From NCBI RefSeq assembly GCF_001074155.1, contig NZ_JUUZ01000034.1, forward strand, positions 99,583 to 163,582: 64,000 bases of DNA. Direction: 5' to 3'. Shown here in pieces: positions 56,377 through 63,964 of this stretch. The number at the start of each line of letters is the position of its first letter. Positions within the stretch are counted from its first letter, which is position 1. Made by a program: the position numbers and the translations under genes. This DNA comes from Streptococcus pseudopneumoniae (GTDB lineage: Bacteria; Bacillota; Bacilli; Lactobacillales; Streptococcaceae). A model generated the notes under the pieces. The model was not told where the DNA came from. It worked only from the letters and a program-made list of their open reading frames with translations, and searched no databases.

Positions 56377-56799
56377 ATGATAAAATTTACAAAAGAATCC
56401 TCTGTTTCAATTGATGACGTTTTACATCTCTATCAGGCAGTTGGTTGGACAAACTATACCAATCAGCCACAGATGTTAGAGCAGGCCTTGTCTCATTCGC
56501 TAACGACTTATCTTGCGCGTGATGGTGAGGAAATCGTTGGTTTAGTGCGTCTGGTTGGAGACGGTTTTTCATCGGTTTTTGTCCAGGATTTGATTGTTTT
56601 GCCTAGCTATCAGCGCCAAGGAATTGGTAGTAACTTGATGAAAGAAGCCTTAGCTGACTATAAGGATGCCTACCAAATACAACTAGCGACTGAACAAACA
56701 GAAAAAACCTTGGGTTTTTACCGTTCTCTGGGGTTTGAAACCTTATCTACTTATGATTGTACAGGAATGATTTGGGTGGATCGAAAAAAATTTAAATAA
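56377..56799 (+). CDS. GNAT family N-acetyltransferase
   Basis: 140 residues. LSHSLTTYLARDGEEIVGLVRLVGDGFSSVFVQDLIVLPSYQRQGIGSNLMKEALADY holds the complete acetyl-CoA loop RQGIGS; the C-terminal LGFYRSLGFETLSTYDCTGMIW is the usual beta-bulge end. SD 'agaaagg'. Pairs with the preceding gene. Followed by a CiaR box and csRNA. Confidence 0.88.
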   Translation: MIKFTKESSVSIDDVLHLYQAVGWTNYTNQPQMLEQALSHSLTTYLARDGEEIVGLVRLVGDGFSSVFVQDLIVLPSYQRQGIGSNLMKEALADYKDAYQIQLATEQTEKTLGFYRSLGFETLSTYDCTGMIWVDRKKFK

Positions 56800-56808
56800 T
56801 TTTTTTAT

Positions 56809-56841
56809 CTTAAGTTAACTTTAAGTTTACTCATGTATCAT
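56809..56841 (+). promoter_or_regulatory. CiaR box and promoter of csRNA copy A
   Basis: CTTAAG-TTAAC-TTTAAG (56809-56825), the exact CiaR direct repeat with 5-bp spacer; TATCAT (-10, 56836-56841) follows 10 bp later. Confidence 0.8.
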
Positions 56842-56847
56842 GTAATC

Positions 56848-56947
56848 ATTAAGTAAAGACCTCCTAACTTTATTTAATAGAAATCCTAAACTTTTCTTTT
56901 TCATAATAATCTCCCTAAAGAAGCCACCAAATCAGGTGGCTTTTTTT
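56848..56947 (+). ncRNA. cia-dependent small RNA (csRNA), copy A
   Basis: About 100 nt. 5' hairpin TTAAGTAAAG / CTTTATTTAA whose loop exposes ACCTCCT, an anti-Shine-Dalgarno sequence; a single-stranded middle with further pyrimidine-rich ATCCTAA and ATCTCCCT segments; and a terminator stem GCCACC / GGTGGC plus T7 (56923-56947). This is the plan of pneumococcal csRNAs, which repress translation of targets such as comC. Start point estimated from the -10 box. Confidence 0.8.
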
Positions 56948-56979
56948 ATGTTCAAATGCAGAAATTTTAAGGTAGAATT

Positions 56980-57049
56980 GACCACATAATCATCCATTTC
57001 GACCACATAGCACCAAACTATATTTTTTCTTTTTCCTTTTTGTTAAACT
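56980..57049 (+). promoter_or_regulatory. LytTR-type direct repeats and promoter of the ABC cassette
   Basis: GACCACATA at 56980 and again at 57001: perfect 9-bp direct repeat with a 21-bp period. -10 box TAAACT (57044-57049) with TGT extension; no -35 match. ACCAC of the second repeat is 42 bp before the -10, the same as in the LytTR operon promoter at 21235/21277. Confidence 0.65.
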
Positions 57050-57075
57050 GAAGGTGTAAAAAGGAGGAAGGAAAT

Positions 57076-57939
57076 ATGATTTTACAAGCAAAAGGCCTCA
57101 CGAAGAACTATGGAGACCATACAGCAGTAAAAGATATAAATCTAGAGTTTAAAAAAGGAAGTTTTAACGCAATCTTAGGACCTAATGGGGCTGGCAAATC
57201 GACCACGATTTCAATGTTAATCGGACTTAAACGAGCAACTAATGGTCAAATCATCTATGCGCCCAAGACTAGGATTGGAGTTGTTTTTCAAGTAAGTGTA
57301 TTGGATGAAAAGTTGACGGTCAAAGAAAACCTAGCCATTCGTGCCCAGCAGTATAAGGGGATTAAGGGTGGTCGTGTGGAAGATTTAATCAATCAACTAG
57401 GGTTGACTGCTTTTCAGAAACAACTTTATGGAACTTTATCAGGAGGACAGAAACGTCGAGTTGACATTGCTCGGGCTCTCCTATCCAATCCCGATATTTT
57501 ATTTCTAGATGAGCCTACGACTGGACTAGATATTCAGACTCGCAAATCCATTTGGGATTTATTGTATCGTCTACAAAGAGATGAAGGGATGACTATTATC
57601 TTAACGACTCATTATCTGGATGAAGCAGATGAGGCAGATCAACTTTATATTATAGATCATGGAGAGGTTATTGCCCAAGGTTCTGCTACTGAGATTAAAA
57701 GTGAGTACGCTTCCAATCTTTTAAAAATTTGTTTTAAAGACAAGCAGGTGGAGAAATTCTTACCTAAAAATATGCCTGTGGAAAAGGAAAATGAGTTTGA
57801 GTATAGTCTTTATCCTAAGAGCCAATTGGAAGCTATTGATTATTTGACCCAAGTTCGTGAGAAGATTGCTAGCTTTGAATTTCGTCCAGGAACTATGGAT
57901 GATGCCTTCATAGCCCTTACAGGAAGAGAGGTGCGCTAA
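57076..57939 (+). CDS. ABC transporter ATP-binding protein
   Basis: 287 residues. Walker A GPNGAGKST (~residues 36-44), Q-loop VVFQVSVLDEKLTVKENLAIRAQQY, signature LSGGQKRRVDIARAL, Walker B ILFLDEPTTGLD, H-loop TTHYLDEADEADQ. Typical of ABC-2 exporters for antibiotics, peptides or lipids. SD 'aaggaggaagg'. Preceded by LytTR-type repeats. The gene pair lies exactly between two copies of a csRNA gene, so it looks like an inserted cassette. Confidence 0.9.
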   Translation: MILQAKGLTKNYGDHTAVKDINLEFKKGSFNAILGPNGAGKSTTISMLIGLKRATNGQIIYAPKTRIGVVFQVSVLDEKLTVKENLAIRAQQYKGIKGGRVEDLINQLGLTAFQKQLYGTLSGGQKRRVDIARALLSNPDILFLDEPTTGLDIQTRKSIWDLLYRLQRDEGMTIILTTHYLDEADEADQLYIIDHGEVIAQGSATEIKSEYASNLLKICFKDKQVEKFLPKNMPVEKENEFEYSLYPKSQLEAIDYLTQVREKIASFEFRPGTMDDAFIALTGREVR

Positions 57940-58793
57940 TGTTAGCCTTATTAAAACGTGATTTTTTGTTGTATTTTCGTAATCGTTCAGGAGTTTTTTT
58001 CTCATTACTGGGAGCTTTGATTTCCTTTCTACTCTATATCATTTTTTTGCAGAAAAATTTGATGGATGCCTGGTCCCAACTTCCTGATAATAAGAGCCTT
58101 TTAAATAACTGGCTGATGGGTGGAACCTTGGCTGTGACGGGGATTACAACCAGTTTTACAGCTTTGACCCAGATGGTACAAGACCGTGAAAATCAAGTGG
58201 ATCAGGATCTCTTTTTGACAGATTTAGGGAGCTGGGGCTTGCAACTGTCTTATCTTATTAGTAGCCTAATCATTTCCTTTGTTATGCAAGCCTTTATGCT
58301 TATTGTTATGAGCCTTTATTTTCAAGAAATTCCAGCTATGAGTAAGCTATTTGAAATAAGTTTAATCATGCTGCTAAGTAGTCTCCTTTCAACATTGGTA
58401 AATGTACTCTTGATTTATCATTTCCAGTCAGTAGATAGTCTGGGTAAATTGGCTACCATTGTAGGTACAGCTTCAGGATTTTTAGTAGGAACTTATGTAC
58501 CAATGGGAATTCTTCCTAACTTCGCTCAAGTTCTCATGAAGTGCACACCAGCTACCTATCTTGCTTCTCTCTATAGACAGGTCTTAATGAAGGAGCAATT
58601 AGAAACTACATTTATGGGGAATAGTAGCTTATTAGAAGAGTTTCAAGAAAAATTAGGAATCCGGCTTAACTGGCAGAACCTTTTAACAAAGGAAGAAACA
58701 TACTTAATAGTGGTGAGTATCTGCCTCTTAACTTTTCTGCTTTGGCTAGTAGTAGTTAAAATCTCTAGCAAAAAAATTAAATTTATAGGTTAA
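57939..58793 (+). CDS. ABC-2 type transporter permease
   Basis: 284 residues. Six hydrophobic segments; LLYFRNRSGVFFSLLGALISFLLYIIFLQ at the N-terminus with a large loop, then GTYVPMGILPNFAQVLMKCTPATYLASLYRQVLMKEQL, an ABC-2 permease signature region. Start ATG overlaps the ATPase stop (TAATG). The stop codon lies inside the CiaR box of csRNA copy B. Confidence 0.85.
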   Translation: MLALLKRDFLLYFRNRSGVFFSLLGALISFLLYIIFLQKNLMDAWSQLPDNKSLLNNWLMGGTLAVTGITTSFTALTQMVQDRENQVDQDLFLTDLGSWGLQLSYLISSLIISFVMQAFMLIVMSLYFQEIPAMSKLFEISLIMLLSSLLSTLVNVLLIYHFQSVDSLGKLATIVGTASGFLVGTYVPMGILPNFAQVLMKCTPATYLASLYRQVLMKEQLETTFMGNSSLLEEFQEKLGIRLNWQNLLTKEETYLIVVSICLLTFLLWLVVVKISSKKIKFIG

Positions 58794-58821
58794 GCTAACT
58801 TTAAGTCTTCTACTGTATCAT
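58789..58821 (+). promoter_or_regulatory. CiaR box and promoter of csRNA copy B
   Basis: GTTAAG-CTAAC-TTTAAG (58789-58805), -10 TATCAT (58816-58821) 10 bp later. Exactly 1980 bp from the equivalent bases of copy A. Confidence 0.8.
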
Positions 58822-58827
58822 GTAATC

Positions 58828-58926
58828 ATTAAGTAAAGACCTCCTAACTTTATTTAATAGAAATCCTAAACTTTTCTTTTTCATAATAATCTCCCTAAAG
58901 AAGCCACCAAATCAGGTGGCTTTTTT
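58828..58926 (+). ncRNA. cia-dependent small RNA (csRNA), copy B
   Basis: Identical to copy A over 113 bases from the -10 region through the terminator. Same ACCTCCT loop and GCCACC / GGTGGC terminator. The ruvB -35 region begins within its T-run. Confidence 0.8.
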
Positions 58927-58953
58927 GTTTGTAGGCTGGATTTTTGCTATAAT
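58925..58953 (+). promoter_or_regulatory. ruvB promoter, probably giving a leaderless mRNA
   Basis: TTGTTT (58925-58930), 17 bp, TATAAT (58948-58953) with TGC; ATG 58960 follows after six bases, although AGGAG lies in that gap and could act if transcription starts earlier. Confidence 0.65.
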
Positions 58954-58959
58954 AGGAGT

Positions 58960-59958
58960 ATGAGTAGAATTTTAGATAATGAAATCATGGGTGATGAGGA
59001 GTTGGTAGAACGTACCCTCCGTCCCCAATATTTACGTGAATATATCGGGCAGGACAAGGTCAAGGATCAGCTTCAAATCTTTATCGAGGCAGCAAAAATG
59101 CGTGATGAGGCGCTGGATCATGTTCTTTTGTTTGGTCCTCCAGGTCTCGGGAAAACGACTATGGCCTTTGTCATTGCCAATGAATTGGGAGTTAATCTCA
59201 AGCAAACTTCAGGTCCTGTTATCGAAAAAGCGGGTGATCTGGTAGCGATTTTGAATGACTTGGAGCCAGGAGATGTTCTTTTTATCGACGAGATTCATCG
59301 CTTGCCCATGTCGGTAGAAGAGGTGCTATACAGTGCCATGGAAGACTTCTACATTGACATCATGATTGGTGCAGGAGAAGCTAGCCGTAGTGTCCATCTA
59401 GATTTGCCACCATTTACCTTGATTGGTGCGACAACTCGAGCAGGGATGCTGTCCAATCCTCTTCGTGCCCGTTTTGGGATTACAGGTCACATGGAATATT
59501 ACGAACATGCTGATTTGACAGAGATTGTCGAGCGGACGGCAGATATCTTTGAGATGGAAATCACTCATGAAGCTGCATCTGAGTTAGCTTTACGCAGTCG
59601 TGGAACTCCTCGTATCGCTAATCGTCTCCTCAAGCGCGTGCGTGACTTTGCCCAGATTATGGGCGATGGCTTGATTGATGATGTGATTACGGATAAGGCC
59701 TTGACCATGCTGGATGTAGACCATGAAGGTTTGGACTATGTGGACCAAAAAATCCTTCGCACCATGATTGAGATGTATGGTGGCGGCCCTGTCGGTCTAG
59801 GCACTCTTTCTGTGAATATCGCTGAAGAGCGTGAGACGGTAGAGGATATGTATGAACCTTACCTGATCCAGAAAGGCTTTATCATGCGAACTCGTTCAGG
59901 ACGGGTGGCGACTGCTAAGGCATATGAGCACTTGGGGTATGAATATATTGAAAAATGA
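58960..59958 (+). CDS. ruvB: Holliday junction branch migration helicase RuvB
   Basis: 332 residues. Starts [21 protein letters not shown] after a short N-terminus; Walker [10 protein letters not shown], Walker [10 protein letters not shown], sensor 1 GATTRAGML, arginine finger region PLRARFGI, and winged-helix domain ending [14 protein letters not shown]. Drives branch migration with RuvA. Overlaps the next gene. Confidence 0.97.
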   Translation: MSRILDNEIMGDEELVERTLRPQYLREYIGQDKVKDQLQIFIEAAKMRDEALDHVLLFGPPGLGKTTMAFVIANELGVNLKQTSGPVIEKAGDLVAILNDLEPGDVLFIDEIHRLPMSVEEVLYSAMEDFYIDIMIGAGEASRSVHLDLPPFTLIGATTRAGMLSNPLRARFGITGHMEYYEHADLTEIVERTADIFEMEITHEAASELALRSRGTPRIANRLLKRVRDFAQIMGDGLIDDVITDKALTMLDVDHEGLDYVDQKILRTMIEMYGGGPVGLGTLSVNIAEERETVEDMYEPYLIQKGFIMRTRSGRVATAKAYEHLGYEYIEK

Positions 59959-60511
59959 GGTTGAAATCTTAGAATCTTTCAGAGAAAATCCTGATATGAT
60001 GGCTATTCTGACTATCATTCGTGACCTGGAGTTGAAAGATTCCTGGTTGGCAGCAGGTTCGATCCGAAATTTTATCTGGAATCTCTTGTCAGATAAACCA
60101 GCCTTTGACCGTGAAACGGATGTGGACGTCATTTTCTTTGACCCAGAGGTAAGTTATAAAGAAACGCTGGCAATAGAAAACAAGTTGAGAGAGGACTTTC
60201 CCCAGTATCAGTGGGAGTTGAAAAATCAAGCCTATATGCATCAGCATAGTCCCCATACGGAACCGTATGCGAATTCCTGTGACGCTATGAGTAAATATCC
60301 CGAACGTTGTACGGCGATAGGACTTCGCTTGCATGCTGACATAACTTTAGAGCTCTTTGCGCCTTATGGTTTGGAGGATATTTTGAACTTTCAGGTTGCA
60401 CCAACTCCCCATTTTTTAGAGAATGAAGACCGGATGAAGCTTTATCAACAGCGATTATCTAAGAAAAATTGGCGAGAAAAATGGAAAAATCTCACATTTA
60501 AAAATACTTAA
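59939..60511 (+). CDS. Nucleotidyltransferase-like protein (DUF925 type)
   Basis: 190 residues from ATG 59939; a start at 59924 would add five residues. Contains [40 protein letters not shown]: a GS...DxD pattern of the nucleotidyltransferase superfamily, followed by [10 protein letters not shown] and [14 protein letters not shown], as in DUF925 proteins next to ruvB. Substrate unknown. Overlaps the ruvB end by 20 bases; its stop codon lies in the CiaR box of csRNA C. Confidence 0.82.
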   Translation: MNILKNEVEILESFRENPDMMAILTIIRDLELKDSWLAAGSIRNFIWNLLSDKPAFDRETDVDVIFFDPEVSYKETLAIENKLREDFPQYQWELKNQAYMHQHSPHTEPYANSCDAMSKYPERCTAIGLRLHADITLELFAPYGLEDILNFQVAPTPHFLENEDRMKLYQQRLSKKNWREKWKNLTFKNT

Positions 60512-60539
60512 GGAAACTTTAAGATAGAAGCTGTATACT
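60507..60539 (+). promoter_or_regulatory. CiaR box and promoter of csRNA C
   Basis: CTTAAG-GAAAC-TTTAAG (60507-60523), -10 TATACT (60534-60539) 10 bp later, the same spacing as in copies A and B. Confidence 0.8.
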
Positions 60540-60545
60540 TATCTC

Positions 60546-60639
60546 ATAAGTTAAGAAGAACTTAACTTATACTCCTAAAACTTTTTCATAATAATCTCCC
60601 TATAAAAAAATTAAGTCGCCCAATCAGGCGGCTTTTTTT
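60546..60639 (+). ncRNA. cia-dependent small RNA (csRNA) C, diverged
   Basis: About 94 nt. 5' hairpin ATAAGTTAAG-AAGAA-CTTAACTTAT (perfect 10-bp stem); a single-stranded middle sharing ACTCCTAAAACTTTTTCATAATAATCTCCCT-type sequence with copies A/B (same TTTTTCATAATAATCTCCCT block); terminator GTCGCC / GGCGGC plus T7. The first loop lacks ACCTCCT, so its targets may differ. Confidence 0.78.
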
Positions 60640-60796
60640 GTTGTGAACATGAGATAAGGATAGTTCTAAACAAGGGCAAACACCAGAGAAATGTTGACAA
60701 AGGTCAAAGATTTCTCTAGTATAAGAAGTAAGGCTAGAGATTTTCTGAGAATAGAGTAAATGGAAGTCCATTGGTTTGAGAAAGAGATGTTGAAAA

Positions 60797-61342
60797 ATGA
60801 CTAAAAGAATGAAAAACAATAGGAAACTAGTTAATCTAGGCTTGTATCAAAACAAAATAGTCTATTATGACTTAAAAGAAAAGAAACTTTACTTTTCAAT
60901 TCTCGAGAGAACATCTAAGAATCACCATTACTATACTCTTGGACTCACTTTGCTATCTCTCCCCATTATTCGATTGCTGAATGGTTTAACCATTTTTGAT
61001 ATCCCTACTATCAAATATTCTAGCTTCATTCTATGTTCCTGTCTTTCCTTGCTCATAGGGAAATTTGTAGTTGACTATTATGACAAAGACTTGGACTTAT
61101 ATCCTGCATTGTTTACAGATATTGAGTACGCAGAATTTTTAGAAATAGCAAAGAAAAATGGAACTCTTGCTTTCGTATTTAATATTATTAGTAGTGTCAG
61201 TTTGATAGGTTGCTTGATAGTTTACCTAGTCTATGCAAAGTTTTTAGGATTGCTGATTTATTCGGTTCTCTTATTCATTCTCTACATCTGTGTGGTCAAT
61301 AATGTACATAGACGGAATAAAGTTATTAAAAAACTACTTTAG
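60797..61342 (+). CDS. Membrane protein of unknown function
   Basis: 181 residues. Basic start, then four TM helices in two hairpins (YYTLGLTLLSLPIIRLLNGL / SSFILCSCLSLLIGKFVV; FVFNIISSVSLIGCLIVYLVYA / LLIYSVLLFILYICVV), with an acidic loop DKDLDLYPALFTDIEYAEF between. Not recognised. A start at 60809 is possible; SD is weak. The 157-bp gap after csRNA C shows no clear promoter. Could be an immunity- or sensor-type membrane protein; no evidence for either. Confidence 0.6.
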   Translation: MTKRMKNNRKLVNLGLYQNKIVYYDLKEKKLYFSILERTSKNHHYYTLGLTLLSLPIIRLLNGLTIFDIPTIKYSSFILCSCLSLLIGKFVVDYYDKDLDLYPALFTDIEYAEFLEIAKKNGTLAFVFNIISSVSLIGCLIVYLVYAKFLGLLIYSVLLFILYICVVNNVHRRNKVIKKLL

Positions 61343-61464
61343 TTAACGATTCACTAATAAAGGACTTCCGTATTTCCCTTATGATTTGGTTGCGGAAGGT
61401 GAGAAGGAATAGTAAGTCTCGTGGAGTACTATGAATAAAATTTTTAAAAAAGATTGGAGTAAAT

Positions 61465-61665
61465 ATGAGTAACAAAGTATCAATTATGCAAGAGATGTTT
61501 AAAAAAGAAGGTTCAGATGAACTCGTTCCTGCAGTAACCATTATCTTGGATGGGCAAATTAGAAATATCATTGATGCCCTAACAGAACAGAATGGCTATG
61601 ATAGCTATCCAGAAGCTATTTCAGATATTCTTTTCAAAGGAATAGAAAGTATGATAAAAAAATAA
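61465..61665 (+). CDS. Small protein of unknown function
   Basis: 66 residues. SD 'ttggag' 6-7 bp before ATG supports translation. Sequence MSNKVSIMQEMFKKEGSDELVP... ends SYPEAISDILFKGIESMIKK; the last 40 residues could form two helices after a beta strand, a ribbon-helix-helix-like plan (speculative). Unit ends in the terminator at 61686-61716. Confidence 0.6.
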   Translation: MSNKVSIMQEMFKKEGSDELVPAVTIILDGQIRNIIDALTEQNGYDSYPEAISDILFKGIESMIKK

Positions 61666-61685
61666 ATCCGGGAAAGCAAATACAA

Positions 61686-61716
61686 GAAAAAGAGAGCGAA
61701 AGGCGCTCTCTTTTTA
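61686..61716 (+). terminator. Terminator upstream of the pseudouridine synthase gene
   Basis: AAAAGAGAGCG-AAAG-GCGCTCTCTTTTT; its T-run ends four bases before the next -10 box. Confidence 0.8.
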
Positions 61717-61725
61717 TGATATAAT
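61717..61725 (+). promoter_or_regulatory. Extended -10 promoter giving a leaderless mRNA for the pseudouridine synthase
   Basis: TGATATAAT (TATAAT 61720-61725) ends six bases before ATG 61732; no SD. Confidence 0.65.
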
Positions 61726-61731
61726 AGCCCT

Positions 61732-62454
61732 ATGAGATTAGATAAATATTTAGTCGCCTGTGCTGTTGGTAGCAGGACGGAGGTCAAAAACTTTCTAAAG
61801 GCTGGGCGCGTGACGGTCAATGGCAAGAAGGAAAAATCTGCCAAACTGCAAATAAATGAAGACACGGACGAGATTTGTTTTGACGGGCAAAAGCTAGACT
61901 ACGAAGAGTTTGTCTACTACATGATGAACAAGCCCCAGGGCGTTATCTCAGCGACTGAAGATCCTAAACACAAGACTGTTTTGGATTTGTTGGATGACTA
62001 TGCACATGCCAAGGAAGTTTTCCCGGTAGGGCGCTTGGATATCGATACGCATGGACTCTTGCTCTTGACCAATGATGGCAAGCTGGCTCATGCTCTTCTT
62101 TCACCAAAACGTCATGTGGATAAAACCTATCTAGCGCAAGTCAATGGAATCATGACGGATGAAGACATTGAGACATTTGCGCAAGGAATTCCGCTCAAGG
62201 ACTTTACCTGTCAGCCTGCCAAACTGGAGCTTGTGTCTATTGATACGGAAAAGGATCAAAGCCTGGTCCGAGTGACCATTGCAGAAGGGAAATTTCACCA
62301 GGTCAAACGGATGGTGGCCTACTGTGGTAAAGAAGTTGTGGACTTGCAACGTTTAACCATGGGAACTTTGACCTTGGATGAGGATTTGAAAAGTGGAGAA
62401 TGGCGTCGTTTAAGCAAGGAAGAGCTAGAAGGCTTGCTTAAAAGTGTTCAATAA
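61732..62454 (+). CDS. rsuA: 16S rRNA pseudouridine synthase, RsuA family
   Basis: 240 residues. N-terminal S4 RNA-binding domain (MRLDKYLVACAVGSRTEVKNFLKAGRVTVNGK), then the catalytic domain with VGRLDIDTHGLLLLTNDGKLAHALLSP (catalytic Asp in RLDxDTxGLL), LAQVNGIMTD and GKFHQVKRMVAYCGKEVVDLQR. Family members modify U516 of 16S rRNA (RsuA) or 23S rRNA (RluB/E/F); the short length and 'VGRLDIDTHGLL' favour RsuA. Probably translated from a leaderless mRNA. Confidence 0.88.
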   Translation: MRLDKYLVACAVGSRTEVKNFLKAGRVTVNGKKEKSAKLQINEDTDEICFDGQKLDYEEFVYYMMNKPQGVISATEDPKHKTVLDLLDDYAHAKEVFPVGRLDIDTHGLLLLTNDGKLAHALLSPKRHVDKTYLAQVNGIMTDEDIETFAQGIPLKDFTCQPAKLELVSIDTEKDQSLVRVTIAEGKFHQVKRMVAYCGKEVVDLQRLTMGTLTLDEDLKSGEWRRLSKEELEGLLKSVQ

Positions 62455-62465
62455 ACTGGATAATC

Positions 62466-62498
62466 GGAAAAGGTAGGGAAAATGTCCCTGCCTTTTTC
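62466..62498 (+). terminator. Terminator of the pseudouridine synthase gene
   Basis: AAAAGGTAGGGA-AAATG-TCCCTGCCTTTTT stem with T-run. Confidence 0.85.
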
Positions 62499-62507
62499 AG
62501 TTTTTGG

Positions 62508-62535
62508 TTGCTTCCTTTGTGAAAAGAGTTATAAT
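62508..62535 (+). promoter_or_regulatory. pepC promoter
   Basis: TTGCTT (62508-62513), 16 bp, TATAAT (62530-62535). Confidence 0.6.
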
Positions 62536-62561
62536 AGACAGTAAGAAAAAAGGAGGATTTT

Positions 62562-63896
62562 ATGAACGCGATTCAAGAATCATTTACAGATAAATTATTT
62601 GCTAACTATGAAGCAAATGTAAAATACCAAGCTATCGAAAATGCTGCTAGCCATAACGGTATTTTTGCAGCCCTAGAGCGTCGTCAAAGCCATGTCGACA
62701 ACACACCAGTTTTCTCACTTGATTTGACAAAGGATAAGGTTACTAACCAGAAAGCTTCTGGTAGATGCTGGATGTTTGCGGCTCTCAACACTTTCCGCCA
62801 CAAACTCATCTCTCAATACAAACTTGAAAACTTTGAATTGTCACAAGCCCACACCTTCTTCTGGGACAAGTATGAAAAATCTAACTGGTTCTTGGAGCAA
62901 GTGATTGCGACTGCTGACCAAGAATTGACAAGCCGCAAGGTTAGCTTCCTACTCCAAACTCCACAACAAGATGGCGGACAATGGGATATGGTAGTTTCTC
63001 TCTTTGAGAAATACGGTGTCGTACCTAAGTCTGTTTACCCAGAATCTGTTTCATCTAGCAGCAGCCGTGAGCTCAATGCAATCCTTAACAAATTGCTTCG
63101 TCAAGATGCTCAAATCTTGCGTGACCTCTTGGCTTCTGGCGCAGACCAAGCGACTGTTCAAGCTAAGAAAGAAGACCTCTTGCAAGAAATCTTTAATTTC
63201 CTTGCCATGTCACTAGGTCTCCCACCACGTCAATTTGACTTTGCTTATCGCGATAAGGATAACAACTACCAAAGCGAAAAAGGCATCACTCCACAAGAGT
63301 TTTACAAGAAATATGTTGACCTTCCACTAGAAGACTACGTTTCTGTGATCAATGCTCCAACTGCAGATAAACCATATGGCAAATCCTACACAGTTGAGAT
63401 GTTGGGAAATGTTGTTGGTAGCCGTGCAGTTCGCTACATCAACGTACCGATGGAACGCTTGAAAGAATTGGCCATTGCCCAAATGCAAATAGGAGAAACT
63501 GTTTGGTTTGGTTCAGATGTCGGCCAGCTCAGCAACCGTAAAGCAGGAATCCTTGCGACAGATATCTATGACTTTGAATCAAGCATGGACATTAAACTCA
63601 CTCAAGACAAGGCTGGACGTTTGGATTACAGCGAAAGCTTGATGACTCACGCCATGGTCTTGACAGGTGTTGATGTGGACGAAAACGGTAAATCAGTCAA
63701 GTGGAAAGTTGAAAACTCATGGGGAGACAAGGTTGGTACCGATGGTTACTTTGTTGCTTCAGATGCTTGGATGGACGAATACACTTACCAAATTGTTGTT
63801 CGTAAGGAATTACTAACAGCAGAAGAACGAGCTGCTTACGAAGCAGAACCAATCGTCCTTGCACCATGGGATCCAATGGGTGCCTTGGCAGAATAA
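62562..63896 (+). CDS. pepC: Aminopeptidase C (bleomycin hydrolase-type)
   Basis: 444 residues. Papain-like C1B family: catalytic Cys in KASGRCWMFAALN (~residue 70), His in MTHAMVLTGVDVDENGK (~residue 365), Asn in KVENSWGDKVGTDGYFV. Cytoplasmic hexameric thiol aminopeptidase that trims peptides; the C-terminus reaches into the active site and ends WDPMGALAE. SD 'aaaggagg' 7 bp before ATG. Confidence 0.96.
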   Translation: MNAIQESFTDKLFANYEANVKYQAIENAASHNGIFAALERRQSHVDNTPVFSLDLTKDKVTNQKASGRCWMFAALNTFRHKLISQYKLENFELSQAHTFFWDKYEKSNWFLEQVIATADQELTSRKVSFLLQTPQQDGGQWDMVVSLFEKYGVVPKSVYPESVSSSSSRELNAILNKLLRQDAQILRDLLASGADQATVQAKKEDLLQEIFNFLAMSLGLPPRQFDFAYRDKDNNYQSEKGITPQEFYKKYVDLPLEDYVSVINAPTADKPYGKSYTVEMLGNVVGSRAVRYINVPMERLKELAIAQMQIGETVWFGSDVGQLSNRKAGILATDIYDFESSMDIKLTQDKAGRLDYSESLMTHAMVLTGVDVDENGKSVKWKVENSWGDKVGTDGYFVASDAWMDEYTYQIVVRKELLTAEERAAYEAEPIVLAPWDPMGALAE

Positions 63897-63928
63897 ATGA
63901 GATATAAAAAGAATGTTTCTATAATTTT

Positions 63929-63964
63929 TAGGGTTGGTGGAAATTTTCCACCAACCCTATTTTA
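63929..63964. terminator. Terminator after pepC (bidirectional)
   Basis: AGGGTTGGTGGAAA / TTTCCACCAACCCT, a perfect long palindrome flanked by A/T-rich sequence. The last ~36 bases of the window show nothing further. Confidence 0.8.

Noticed and set aside
56848..58926. The repeated block around the ABC cassette as inverted/terminal repeats of a transposon
   Set aside because: The repeats are direct, contain complete csRNA genes with CiaR boxes and terminators, and no transposase is present.
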